Source: Cryptomeria japonica
Lineage: Eukaryota; Streptophyta; Pinopsida; Cupressales; Cupressaceae
Reading direction: 5' to 3'
NCBI RefSeq assembly: GCF_030272615.1
Contig: NC_081407.1
Location: 142,168,897 to 142,232,896, forward strand
Length of the DNA stretch: 64,000 nucleotides
Shown: positions 1 to 12,815 of the stretch, piece after piece
Numbering within the stretch: the stretch's first letter is position 1
How the letters are laid out: each line of letters opens with the position of its first letter
The notes under the pieces: generated by a model
Told to the model about the DNA's origin: nothing
Database searches by the model: none
The model's input: only the letters and a program-made list of their open reading frames with translations
Made by a program: the position numbers and the translations under genes

Positions 1-47
1 AGAGAGAGATTAGGGGAGAGGGAGAGAGGGTGGATATATATATATAT

Positions 48-97
<50 letters not shown>

Positions 98-118
98 GGG
101 GAGAGGGAGAGAGGGTGG

Positions 119-151
<33 letters not shown>

Positions 152-200
152 TGGGGAGGGGGGAAGGGAGAGAGAGATAGAGAGATTAGGAGAGAGGGAG
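1..200. repeat. GA-rich and TA microsatellite with a duplicated block
   Basis: Runs of GA alternate with short TA runs. A purine block ending in a TA tract occurs twice (about 6-48 and 92-135), so this is a compound microsatellite that grew by duplication. It abuts the satellite array directly. Confidence 0.9.
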
Positions 201-3200
201 AGAGATATTATGGGTCCTATGGTGTCCTAAGGGGTCATATTGTGTCCTACGACCCCTTAGGACACCATATAACCCCTTAAGACACCAAATTGTGTCTTTA
301 TGGGTCATATTATATCCTAAGGGGTCAAATTGTGTCATATGACCCCTTTAAGACACCATATGACCCCTTAGGACATAATATGACCCTTTACAACTCTATA
401 CAGTGTTGTTATGGGTCATATGACCCCTTTTGACACCATATGGTGTCGTTAGGGGTCATATGGTGTCCTAAGGGGCCATGGAACACCATATGATCCCTAA
501 GGACAACATATGACTCCTTATGATAGTATATTAGGTCTTTATGGGTCCTATGGTGTCCTAAGGGGTCATATTGTGTCCTACGACCCCTTAGGACACCATA
601 TGACCCCTTAAGACACCAAATTGTATCGTTATGGGACATATTGTGTCCTAAGAGGTCATATTGTTTCATATGACCCCTTTGAGACACCATATGACCCCTT
701 CAGACACAATATGACCCTTTACAACTCTATACGATGTCATTATGGATCATATGACCCCTCATGACACCATATGGTGTCGTTAGGGGTCATATGGTGTCCT
801 AAGAGGTCATGGGACACCATATGACCCCTAAGGACAACATATGACCCCTTATGGCACCATATGGTATCATTTTAGTGTCGTTAGGGGTTATATGGTGTCT
901 TAAGGGGTCATGGGACACCATATGACCCCTAAGGACAACATACGACCCCTTATGATACCATATTGGGTTGTTATGGGTCCTATGGTGTCCTAAGGGGTCA
1001 TATTGTGTCCTACGACTCCTTAGGACACCATATGACCCCTTAAGACACCAACTTGTGTCGTTATAGGTCATATTGTGTCCTAAGTGGTCATGGGACACCA
1101 TATGACCCCTAAGGACAACATATGACCCCTTATGACACCATATTGGGTCGTTATGAGTCCTATGGTATCCTAAGGGGTCATATTGTGTCCTACAACCCCT
1201 TAGGACACCATATGACCCCTTAAGACACTAAATTATTTTTTTAACGGTCATATTGTGTCCTAAGGGGTCATATTATGTCATATGGCCCCTTTAAGGCATT
1301 ATATGACCCCTTAGGACACAATATGACCCTTTACGACTCTATACGGTGTCATTATGGATCATATGACACCATATGGTATTGTTAACAGTTATATGGTGTC
1401 CTAAGGGGTCATGGGACACTATATGACCCCTAAGAACAACATATGACCCCTTATGACACCATATTGGGTCATTGTGGGTCCTCTGGTGTCCTAAGGGATC
1501 ATATTGTGTCCTACGACCCCTTAGGAAACCATATAACCCCTTAAGACATCAATTTGTGTTGTTATGGGTCATATTATGTCCTAAGGGGTCATGGGACACC
1601 ATATGACCTCTAAGGACAACATATGACCCCTTACGACACCGTATTGGGTCGTTATGGGTCCTATGGTGTCCTAAGGGGTCATATTGTGTCCTACGACCCC
1701 TTAGGACACTATATGATCCCTTAAGACACCAAATTACGTCTTTATGGGTCATATTATGTCCTAAGGGGTCATATTGTGTCATATGAGCCCTTTAAGACAT
1801 CATATGACCCCTTAGGACACAATATGACACTTTACGACTCTATACAGTGTTGTTATGGGTCATATGACCCCTTATGACACCATATGGTATTGTTAGAGGT
1901 CATATGGTGTCCTAAGGGGTCATGGGACACCATATGACCCCTAAGGACAACATATGACCCCTTATGACACCATATTGGGTTGTTATGGGTCCTATGGTGT
2001 CCTAAGGGGTCATATTATGTCCTACGACCCCTTAGGCCCACCATATGACCCCTTAAGACACCAAATTGTGTTGGTATGAGTCATATGGTGTCCTAAGGGG
2101 TCATGTGACACCATATGACCCCCAAGGACAACATATGACCCCTTACGATACCATATTGGGTCATTATGGGTCCTATGGTGTCTTGAGGGGTCATATTGTG
2201 TCCTACGACCCCTTATGACACCAAATTATGTTTTTATGGGTCCTATTGTGTCCTAAGGGGTCATATTGTGTCATATGACACCTTTAAGACATCATATGAC
2301 CCCTTAGGATACAATATGACCCTTTACGACTCTAATACGGTGTTGTTATGGGTCATATGAATGCTTATGACACCATATGGTATCGTTAGGGGTCATATGG
2401 TGTCCTAAGGGGTCATGGGACACCATATGACCCCTAAGGATAGAATATGACCCCTTATGACACCATATTGGGTTGTTATGGGTCCTATGGTATCCTAAGG
2501 GGTCATATTATGTCCTACGACCCCTTAGGATGCCATATGACCCCTTAAGACAATAAATTGTGTTGTTATGGGTCATATGGTGTCCTAAGGGGTCATGGGA
2601 CACCATATGACCCCTAAGGACAACATATGACCCCTTACGATACCATATTGGGTCATTATGGGTTCTATGGTGTCCTAAGGGGTCATATTATGTCCTATGA
2701 CCCTTTAGGACACCATATGACCCCTTAAGACACCAATTATGTCATTATGGGTCATATTGTGTCTTAAGGGTCTTATTGTGTCGTATGACCCCTTTAAGAC
2801 ACTATATGTCCCTTAGGACACAATATGACCCTTTATGACTCTATGTGGTGTCGTTATGGGTCGTATGACACCATATCATGTTCGAAGGGGTCCATGGGAC
2901 ACCATATGACCCCTAAGGACAACATATGACCCCTTATGACACCATATTGGGTTGCTATGGGTCCTATGGTGTCCTAAGGGGTCATATGGTCTCCTATGAC
3001 CCCTTAGGACACCATATGACTCTTTAAAAACACCAAATTGTGTCATTTTGGGTCATATTATGTCCTAAGGGGTCATATTGTGTCATATGACCCCTTTAAG
3101 AAACCATATGACCCCTTAGGACATATTATGACCCTTTATGACTCTATACAATGTGGTTATGGGTCATATGACCCCTTATAACACCATATGGTGTCATTAG

Positions 3201-3748
3201 GGGTCATGTGGTGTCCTAAGGGGTCATGGGACACCATATGACCCCTAAGGACAACATATGACCCCTTACGACCACCATATTGGGTCGTTATGGGTCCTAT
3301 GGTGTCCTAAGGGGTCATATTGTGTCCTACGACCCCTTAGGATACCATATGACCCCTTAAGAAACCAAATTATGTTGTTATGGGTCATATTGTGTCCTAA
3401 TGGGTCATATCGTGTCATATGACCCCTTTAAGACATCATATGACCCTTTAGGACACAATATAAACCCTAAAAAACAATATACGATGTCGTTATGGGTCAT
3501 ATGAGCCCTTTCGACACCATATGGTGTCGTTAGAGGTTATATGATGTCCTAAGGGGTCATGGGACACCATATGACCCCTAAGGACAACATACGACCCCTT
3601 ATGACACCATATTGGGTCGTTATGAGTTCTATGGTGTCCTAAGGGGTCATATTGTCTCCTACGACCCCTTAGAACACCATATGACCCCTTAAGACACCAA
3701 AGTGTGTCATTATGGGTCATATTGTGTCATAAGGGGTCATATTGTGTC
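201..3748. repeat. Satellite array, block 1, built from inverted-repeat subunits
   Basis: The block is made of roughly 18-21 bp subunits related to GGTGTCCTAAGGGGTCAT and its reverse complement, mixed in both orientations. A higher-order unit of about 320-340 bp, often split into halves near 175 bp, recurs: the phrase GGTCCTATGGTGTCCTAAGG starts near 208, 541, 975, 1648, 1990, 2480, 2953, 3296 and elsewhere. Copies differ by many substitutions. Reading frames that cross it encode only repeated peptides and are not genes. The array resumes at 5318 after an inserted LTR. Confidence 0.92.
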
Positions 3749-5317
3749 TGTAGCGTACAAATTAGGAATCATCACAAGATAGGTAAATCAATCAAAACAC
3801 AAGACATGATAACTTAATCAAAAGAACACTCATTGAAATGAACCTAATTCCAAAGCACATTCAATAGAGACATAGAAACAAAGCATTCAAAATGAAAATT
3901 ATGCAAACCAGACGTAGAATTGAACACTCCTTCCATGCGGCTCCATTGTTGTTCTTTCCTCTTCAATGGGTTTGTGGATCTCACCTACAAGTGCTCACAC
4001 AATTGAAAGCAAAAAGCTCAAGAGTACTAGAAACGAAAGTTCGATAGTTTGATAGAAATTCGGACCAGGTTTGATTGAAAATCATCCAATTTATAGAGAA
4101 ATTGGATAAATGACAAGATTGGCATGATGCAACTCAAATGGAAATTGCAAATCAATATGACAAATTATGACAAATTATGCACTTTCCATGCACAATTTGA
4201 TTGATTGATAATTGATGACAAATTATGACACATTCTATGTCAAAATTGATTGATTGTCAATTATGACAATTTATGACAAATTGACATGCCATTCCCATGG
4301 AATTAGGAGATGAAATAGGAGGGAAAAGAAATTAGAAATTTGAGAAATTAGAAAATTGAAATTGATGACAATTAGGAATTAGAAATTGATGGAAAAATAG
4401 GAAATTAGGAACTAGAAGAAATTAGGTAAATTAATTAACAATTTGTCATTTATTAATTAATTTACAAGAGGAAGAATAATTAGCCAATTAAATAAAGATT
4501 TAATTGTAATGAGAAGACTTAGGATTAATAAATAATTTAGTAATCCTAGAGGAAGAAATGACAAACTAGGTTAAATGACTAAATCATAAAACCCTAGAAG
4601 ACGAATTAGAAATGCGAAAATGACAATTAGGTCTTGATTGAAGATAATTAATGTCATGATTTTGAATTGATAAATGACCAATGTGATAAACGATTTGACT
4701 GAAAAATGTGCCAATTGACGAGGAACAATGACAAATTGATCCAAATTGACATAATTGAGACAGACAATGATCGATAGCGAAATAATCGCAAAATGACAAA
4801 ATTGACAAGAGGACGAGGATCAATGATAAAATAGATTGCAAGATGACAAGATTGGAAATGACCACGATCGATGACAAATCGATCGCCAAAATGACAAGAT
4901 TGATAAACCGATCGCCAGATGATAAGATTGAAAAGAGGACAAAACCCTACTTAGGATTGACGATGTCCATAATGATAAGATTGATGATAAAATTGACAAG
5001 ATTGATAAGAGGACAACGATCGATGACAAATCGATCGCAAGATTGACAGGATTGGAGGATTGATGACAAATGAACACACACATTGATGCGACAGGATAAA
5101 ATTGATCAAAATCATGACTGGATAATGTTGTCGAGAAGACCAAATTTGAGGACGAGATGATTGAAAAATGTAGAAGAATGACTCGATGTTCACAAATGAT
5201 AAAAACCAAATGCGTGACATAGGAGAAATGTTAATGCGATGCAAAAACCTAAAATGAGGCAATGCGCAAATGTTAAAGCATGACTTCACAAGCGTTGACC
5301 ATTTTTGGGTGTCTACA
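3749..5317 (-). mobile_element. Solo LTR inside the satellite, TSD gtgtc
   Basis: The 1569-bp segment begins TGTAGCGTAC and ends GGGTGTCTACA, so it has TG...CA ends with inverted TGTAG/CTACA termini. It is flanked by a 5-bp duplication, gtgtc, at 3744-3748 and 5318-5322, and satellite continues on both sides. Read on the minus strand it starts TGTAGACACCC, a familiar start for plant Ty3/gypsy LTRs. I see no second LTR, primer site or gag/pol inside. The body is rich in GACAAATTG-like words, which create long meaningless reading frames on the minus strand (4584-5340). A solo LTR left by recombination is the simplest reading. Confidence 0.85.
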
Positions 5318-6303
5318 GTGTCATATGACCCAGATATCATATGACCCCTTAGGACACAATATGACCCTTTACGACTCTATGCGATGTTGTTATGGGTCAT
5401 ATGACCCCTTATAACACCATATTGGGTCGTTATGGGTCCTATGGTGTCCTAAGGGGTCATATGGGTTGTTATGGGTCCTATTGTGTCCTAAGGGGTCATA
5501 TGGTGTCCTAAGGGTTGTAGGACACAATATGACCCCTTAGGACACCATAGGACCCATAACGACCCAATATGGTGTCATAAGGGGTCATATGTTGTCCTTA
5601 GGGATCATATGTTGTCCTAAGGGGTCATATGGTGTCTTAAAGGGGGTATATGACACAATATGACCCATAACGACACAATTTGGTGTCTTAAGGGGCCATA
5701 TTGTGTCCTAAGGGGTCATGGGACACCATATGACCCCTAAGGACAACATATGACCCCTTACGATGCCATATTGGGTCGTTATGGGTCCTATGGTGTCCTA
5801 AGGGGTCATATTATGTCCAACGACCCCTTGGAAACCATATGACCCCTTAAGACACCAAATTGTGTTGTTATGGGTCATATTGTGTCCTAAGGGGTCATAT
5901 TGTGTCATATGACCCCTTTAAGACACCATATGACCCCTTAGGACACAATATGACCTATTACAACTCTATACAGTGTCGTTATGGGTCATATGACCCCTTC
6001 TGACACCATATGGTATCGTTAGGGGTCATATGGTGTCCCATGAGGGGTCATATCATGTCCTAAGGGGTCATGGGACACCATATGACCCCTAAGGACAACA
6101 TATGACCCCTTATGACACCATATTGGGTTGTTATGTGTCATATTATATCCTAAGGGGTCATATTGTGCCATATGACCCCTAAGGATAACATATGACCCCT
6201 TATGACACCATATTGGGTCATTATGGGTCCTATGATGTACTGAGGGGTCATATGGGCCATTATGGTTCGTTATGGGTCCTATGGTGTCCTAAGGGGTCAT
6301 ATG
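5318..6303. repeat. Satellite array, block 2, with an inverted segment
   Basis: Same satellite as 201-3748. At about 5515-5700 the higher-order unit runs in reverse complement (GGACCCATAACGACCC followed by GGTGTCATAAGGGGTC), and from about 5710 forward orientation resumes. The array ends at a CT run. Confidence 0.88.
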
Positions 6304-6329
6304 CTCTCTCTCTCTCTCTCTCTCTCTCT
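6304..6329. repeat. (CT)n microsatellite at the satellite edge
   Basis: Thirteen CT units close the satellite. The other visible edge of the array is a GA tract, so the two edges carry the same dinucleotide repeat in opposite orientation. Confidence 0.95.
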
Positions 6330-6344
6330 AAAATATGAGTAATG

Positions 6345-6512
6345 AAATTGGATATCAGATTTTATCAGATATCCAATTTTTGTCACTGCCATTAATGTGG
6401 CAAGAGTAAAAAAAAGGCGGGCAATAGGAAAATATTTTGGGACCAAAAATTTATACATTAAAGTCAGATATCTGATATAATCTGATGTTCGATTTTATCA
6501 TATATCCAATTT
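6345..6512. repeat. Left cluster of GATATC palindromes
   Basis: A hairpin has 12-bp perfect arms, AAATTGGATATC at 6345-6356 and GATATCCAATTT at 6368-6379. A 12-bp perfect palindrome TCAGATATCTGA lies at 6464-6475, and a degenerate third copy follows near 6482-6512. Closely related palindromes occur near 16.2-16.6 kb, on the far side of the two-gene module. Confidence 0.7.
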
Positions 6513-6696
6513 TTGTAAATAAAAAAGAGCCTTGTGGTCCATTTTGTGGATTCCAATAGCCCACACTCTTCACATTTTGTTTTATGTCAACAATCACGGG
6601 TTTTTTAGACAAGTTGAGACAAAATTGTGCTTTTGAGAGATTCTTAAAGTCAAATCTTACATTGTCAATCATTTAGGAGCATCTTTGTGGAGGTAA

Positions 6697-9600
6697 ATGG
6701 GGAGTACTAGTCGTTGGAAGTCTAAACGCAAAAGAAAACTTTCAAATGACCAAATTGAAGTGTATAGAGAAAGAGATAGAGAAGGTCATAGGAGGAGAAG
6801 ACAAGGTATGTTAAATATTTCTAATGTTACTTCAAGTGAAGAGGAAATTGAATTTGAAAATGTTGAACAAGTTTTTGAAAATAAAAATGTAGATTTTGAA
6901 AGTAAAAATTTTGAATATGTTGAAAATGTTGAAAGTGATAATGAAAATGCTCAACATGACGTGAGAATGGAAAGTGAAAATTTGGGAGTTGACAATGAAG
7001 GTGTCCATAATTTTGGTGTAAATATTAAAATTTTTGACATTGGAGGTGAAAATGTAGAAAATTTTGACATAGGAGGAGAACATGTGGAAACTTTTGACAT
7101 TGGAGGTAAAAATGTGGAAAACTTTGACATTGAAGGTGGAATTTCTCAACCAAGTGAACAATATGTAACACCTAATTACTTTAGAAAGTAAGACCCTCTC
7201 ATGGATGAAAGATAAATTCCAAATCCAAGAACTTCAAGAACCCCAAAATGGTTACTTGAAATTGATGAGAACATTATTGCGAATCTTGAAGGCAAGAGGT
7301 CAACAAGAACCGTTCGGTTGTGGGTACACAACTTTTCAACCAAAAATTTAGGAATAAGACATTGATTGAGCAATGCCAACTCTTTGTTCAATTGCTAAAG
7401 ATGATAAATATGAGACCATTGCTAAACAAATTGAAGATTCGTATGAACAAGAAGATGAAGAGAAATTCTATTATTGCCAAAAATCTGTTTGATGCTCTCA
7501 ATTCTATTGGAAAGAACACCAAAGTAAGAGATAAGAGAATCGCTCGAAGAGTGATTACAACCTCCTTAGTAAGCCATCAATTCAGGAATGCTCGTCAAAT
7601 GAGACAAACTTGTGTTGATTTGAACATAAACTGTAAAACTTTGGATAGAGCACTTGCACGAAGACAAAGACTTGACGATCCACTTCAACATGATACATGG
7701 GCTTTTGGTGGGAGACTTCCACATGTTGATAGAAAGTTGACTGACAATGTGAAGGAGGAGATTCAGTAATTTTGGCACTCTAACTCTAGAGTATCACTCA
7801 ATGTAAAGGATATTTTGAAATAAAGAATCGGCAACCGAGACCGCACACTGCATCCAAAAAATTTCTTGGAATCAAGCCAAATAATGTTGTACAAAAAATT
7901 GTCAAGTACATCCAACTTTGCAAATATCACAAAGAGCCTTTGAATCTTTGAATCCATTTTATTGTGTTCCTATTAAGATTCATAATACTTTTTGTTGCAA
8001 GTACCATGTGGAGTTTTCAATGTAGCATGAAATTTTATGCCATATTCGTTCTACGATGCATACTAATGAGATGTTGCAGGAGTGTGGTGCAATGCTATTT
8101 CCAAGATCATCAAGACACTTGCAAGATCTATTTTTATGCCCTAGAGATGATGGTTGTTATTTCTATAGAAATGATTGTTTGAATGAGAAGTGCTCACAAT
8201 GTGGTGAGTTGTAAAAGTTTGTTTCATGTTTTAATTTGGGTAGCGAACACGAGTTTGGAAAGAATTATGTTGAGGAAAAAAGATATGAGACAGTGAAACA
8301 TACTTTGAAGAGTGGAGGCGAAGGTTCTAGATGCGAATTAGTCTCAAGAGAAGTGAGTGTTGCTGATTTTATTTTGGATTTTAAGGAAAATAGTTTTTAC
8401 AAGTATGCAAGGCACACCCATAGGTCTCAGTGGTTGGATCAACAGTTGAGGATGTGTAAGAACTCTTTCTCGATTGGCACTATTGTATCAATGGTTGATT
8501 TTGCAAAGAACTCTGCATTGCAACCACAGAATGAGGTACAGTCTCAGTACTACAATTTAATCCAGATTGCTATTTTTGTTCACATTACATATAGACATAC
8601 TTCTGATAGTACAGAAGAGGAAAGGAAGATAATCAAGGAGTGTTGTTTTTATATGAGTGATGATAGATCACACTCCTCCGAGTATGTGCAACATTCTTTC
8701 TAGAATTTTGTTGAGTTCTTGCATGAGAAATATATTGCAATTGATCGACATATCATATGGTCAAATAATTGTACAAGTCAATTCAAGAATTCCTGTATGT
8801 TTTATTGGTTGAGTAGAATGCATTTAGAGAGGCGTATAACTCATATTTGGTGTTTTTTTAGGCAGGGCATGGGAAGCAAGAGCCTGATGGAGCAGGTGAA
8901 TGTTTGAAGAGAGCTCTATTTAAGGAGCAATTGAGGATTTCAGGTGCAAATTTCTCTTATGCATGTTCTATTGTTAATTGGTGTAGTTCAGCATTATCAC
9001 ATGGAGGTACTCTTGATTCAATAGTGACCAGATTCTTTTGGTTGGTTGAGGAGAGCACAGTGGGATACAGATTGGATTGTCAAAAAATTAAATATTCTTC
9101 AAAGATGCATCATTTCTCAGCTCAGATGCAAGTACATGGACCATTTGGACACAAGAGTTGGCTTGTTTTTGTCAGAGTTGTGTTCAGTGTGATTGGGATC
9201 AGTGCGAGTCAAGTGAGTGGGTTGATACGTGGGTTCCCTAATATCTAACTCTTTTATCTCAAACAATATCCTTATCAAATGATGACATGGAAAGTTCACT
9301 TGAGTATGACCATCTATCAGATCTTGTACAGTCGGGACATGTTTTTGTTGTTGTTACACCGCAAGGGAATGAAGCGTGATCAGAATATTGGTTGGCATGA
9401 TGTGTATAGGGAAAATAGAAGTTAACACAACTAGTGATAGATGATGATGGGTTCACATATCCTACAGGTTCAGTTGGAACATACATGATTAGAAAGAATG
9501 ACATACCTATATTTGAAGACTATGAGAGACACAAAACCATTCTAATGTATTCACACCTTATTATAGCTACAAATGTCAAGTTGTTGAAGCATCAAGCAAA

Positions 9601-9700
9601 ACTAAAGACCAAAGACCTATGGACAGTGACTATTGTTGATCATGAAGCAACACCGGATACTCTTAAGCAAAGAGATGACCCTTCAGGCATACTTGAGTAG
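6697..9700 (+). pseudogene. Broken transposase-like gene of an unclassified eukaryotic family
   Basis: Collinear open segments cover 6697-7191, 7320-7769, 7950-8220 (shifted frames), 8236-8703, 8719-9248 and 9434-9700. The N-terminus is rich in Arg/Lys, followed by acidic repeats of the form ENVExFDIGGE (about codons 110-150). The centre has paired Cys/His (FCCKYHVE, CPRDDG, KCSQCGE), which suggests metal binding. The C-terminal part has IIWSNNCTSQFKN, then GHGKQEPDGAGECLKRAL (near 8868-8915) after one lost base, and SALSHGGTLDS. I recognise this layout from memory as a conserved, repetitive family of uncharacterised plant and animal proteins, but I cannot name the superfamily. A DDE-type core is possible; the expected Asp of a WSDG motif is Asn here. 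At least four frameshifts and several stops mean it is dead. Confidence 0.6.
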
Positions 9701-9730
9701 TAGGTTTTTAATGTTGCCTTATTTTTTTTA

Positions 9731-10200
9731 TCATGCATTTCATTTCAAACAATGATCATTAAACCTTAATGTTCAAGTTTGTTACGTGTATATTAAGGAT
9801 GTGTTCAAAATGCAGGTCTATTGATGAACGTTTTTTTTTTGGCAACACAGTTTTTGCATGCACATAGCAGGTACACTCGATATAATTGGAAGCGACGTAT
9901 TTTTGCAACACGACTTATTATCATGCATTTGATGAGCTTTAAAATTTTTGTTATTAGACAACACTATTTAACAATTTTTGATGATATAATTATTGCAAAA
10001 CCTTTATTCTCATGCAGGTCTTTTTTGATGATATACAACAGTATCGCATCATGATTTTTGCATCAACATAGTGGGTTCTCTTGATATAATTCGAAGGGAC
10101 GTATTTTTATGGTATATGATCCCACCTTTTCATTTATTATCATGCATTTCAGTTGAAGTGATTATCATAAAGCCTTTATGTTCATCCATGCATTTTATGT
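9731..10200. repeat. Diverged direct repeats of about 200 bp
   Basis: Three diverged copies begin with TCATGCATTT near 9731, 9921 and 10140. They share CTTGATATAATTCGAAG-like and GACGTATTTTT words. No gene is visible in them. The stretch from 10200 to 10966 is AT-rich with no feature I can support. Confidence 0.6.
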
Positions 10201-11617
10201 GTAGACTAACAATTCTTAAAAATACAGGTTCATGCTAGATCATTCGTCGTTGACTAGTTTACTCTTGGTGATGGTACATATTCCGTTGTGCATTAATGGG
10301 ATTCAATTTTGTGCATAAACACTAAGTCAAGTGAATGTATTTCTATTTAGAAATGACAATATCTACCATCGTCTTCAACCATGTAGAGAAATGCAGTGAG
10401 AAGGGCTTTAATCAACATGCGTCTTTCTTCAAAGTTATGCTTGTATACTTTACAGAGAAACTGGTAAGTTTCGTAATTATACAATCTCGTACATCTTAAA
10501 AATGTTTCAAATGATCTATTTATAATTTGACAAAATAATTTATATTAAGTGTTATAATTTGTTTCTTGTAGCACATTCTTCCTGCATAAAAAAAGGTTGC
10601 TTATTTTGGTCTTCATTTATATGCAGGCATTGTTGTACGTAAGCTTTTCTCTTAGGACATGAGGATGTCTTATGCAGATGAAATGGGATGTTGTATTTGT
10701 ATATGGATCTTAATTTATGTAACTTTGTTATGATGATATATAATGTCCATGAGAAAATTGGTTTAGTTATATTGATGATATACAATGTATCTGTACATGA
10801 GTACATTGGTGTAGTTGTATTGATAATGAAAAAAAATCATGTTTGCATATTCCTTCATGGATGTCACATGAAAGTGTAATGGTAATTACATGTATACAAT
10901 ACATGGAAATATTGATAATCATTTTGTGTCTATAGTGTAATGTTTTTTTATCTATATTTTTTCATTGAATGAGACTGACGCTTTTTTCGCCAACCGAAAA
11001 AATGCTACCCTAATAAAACCGTAGGGAAAATTGAAAAATAGAGATAGGCTTTTGTAGGTACCCCTCTTGTAGCTCCATAAGTTCAAATAGATCATTTGCA
11101 GGTACCACGGATTCCGAGTTAGGGCCTTTCAAAGTTTGACAATTTTTAGCACTTAGGGTGCTCAAGGGACGACACCGGTAGGGTATGATCCCGAGCGTTC
11201 GATCGAGTGGGGGGGGGGAGGAATAGGAGCATGCATAGGGTAATAATTCCTAACTAGACATGTTGGATCTGATGGTTCATTATCACGATGAGAAGACAGA
11301 GAAATTGGCGACGTGACAACATTTGATCGAATGAGACTGACAATTTTTTTGCCAACCGAAAAAATGTTGCCCTAATAAAACCGTAGGGAAATTTGAAAAA
11401 CTGAGATAGGATTTTGTAGGGACCCCTCTCGTGGCCCTGTAGGTTCAAACATATCATTCACAGGTGTCACAAATTCTGAGTTAGGACCCATCAAAGGTTG
11501 ACAATTTTTAGCACTTAGGGTGCTCAAGGGACAACGCCGATAGGGTATGACCTGGAGCATTCGATCGAGTGGGGGGGTAAAAATAGGAGCATTCATAGGG
11601 TAATAATGCTTAACTAG

Positions 11618-12815
11618 TGTAAAGCGGAAAAATCGAACCCTAGTTGTTCTCCCCTCCCCAACTCCAAGGAGAGAGAAGGGAGAGTCACTAGGGTTGATGG
11701 TTTTCACTTAGGAGAGACTTTACATTCAATAGAGGGGTTGAAACCCACAAGATCCAATCCCACACAATGCAAGATTGGATTCTAAATGAGTTTCAAGGGT
11801 TGTGATAGCAAGGATACCCTCTTTTGTAAAGAATGTAGATAGGATGATTGAACTAAGAATGCATGTAAAGTAGGAAAGATTCGCTTATAAACAGAGATAG
11901 GGATACGAGATGAAGCTGCAGACCTAGAATTAGCAGTAAAATGTCGAGACGGTGTTGTTCTGCAAATTTGAGCGAAAGTTGACGGGACGATGGCGCCCGG
12001 CATGCACACGGTCCTCCGAAAAATTCGCGAAATGAAGGTGGATCCATTCGTCTCTGCACAAGGATTCCAAATCTTCAATTACAACCGCGTACCTGCAACC
12101 TACACACAGAAAAGAGAGGACGATTGGGGGGTTAGGGATTAGGGGTTTGCCTTTAGGTCAAACCCCAGTTTTGGAATTAACCAAGAAATGAGAATACTGT
12201 AAATGTAGATGTTTGTAATGTAAACAAGTATTGATACCTTGTTGTAAGAATGTTTGTATTCTTACATGCGAAGGTGTAATGTATGTAGTATGTTGTATGT
12301 TGTATGTGATCTCCTCTTCAATGGTTGAATCCTTGTCTTGAATGCAACACCTAGCCTTGAATGGAGACTTAGAATGCTCAATTGCTTGAAGGAATGCTTG
12401 AATGCTTGAATGTTTGAATGTTTGAATATTGCTTTCGCCTCTTGCTCACATATGTCTTCCTCTCTTTTTTGGAAGAGGAAATGTAGTTTATATACTTGTC
12501 AATTAGGGTTGATAGACTGATTTTCCCGACCTTAGGCCAACCAGGAAACATTATTTCCCGAATTGCAAACTTAAAGACCCGATGCCCAAAAGAGACCGGG
12601 CCCAAAATAGGGCCACGGACCAGGGCGCTGGGCGCCATGGTCCCACCTCCCGGGACAGCAGGGTGCAAGGAGGGATCAGGCCAGGGTGCAAAAAAATGAA
12701 GTTTTTGGTGTTATAAACAGGTTTCGGGGTCTCCATTCAGGTTCAACGTTGCACCGCCATCGTGAAGACCCAAATACAGTCAAAATTGCAAGTGTCACAA
12801 TTTTAGGACGCTACA
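11618..12815 (-). mobile_element. Solo LTR in the 362-bp array, related to the LTRs of element A
   Basis: This 1198-bp segment starts TGTAAAGCGG and ends GGACGCTACA, with the 5-bp duplication actag at 11613-11617 and 12816-12820. Its reverse complement matches the LTRs at 29150 and 36775 over several stretches: the TATA region, the GAGCATTCTAAGTCTCC-like block near 12370, the AATTCCAAAACTGGGGTTTG block near 12150-12175, and the block around 11990-12020. It is therefore a minus-strand relative of the element A LTR, diverged but collinear. No internal region is present. Confidence 0.87.
12488..12494 (-). promoter_or_regulatory. LTR TATA box
   Basis: On the minus strand the word GACAAGTATATAA is shared with both LTRs of element A at the same relative position, which supports a conserved LTR core promoter. 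Confidence 0.5.

Noticed and set aside
409-3720. Reading frames of 60-100 codons on the minus strand with repeated YDPLGHH and WCLKGSY peptides
   Set aside because: They follow the satellite unit exactly, and vary as the DNA repeat varies. No start context or conservation independent of the repeat.
4584-5340. Overlapping minus-strand frames of about 100-130 codons
   Set aside because: They lie in a low-complexity part of a solo LTR and are rich in Ser, Ile and Leu because of the GACAAATTG-like words. One crosses the LTR border into satellite.
12496-12699. Frame with GTRALGAMVPPPGTAG on +
   Set aside because: It lies in a solo LTR, on the strand opposite to transcription, in a locally GC-rich patch.
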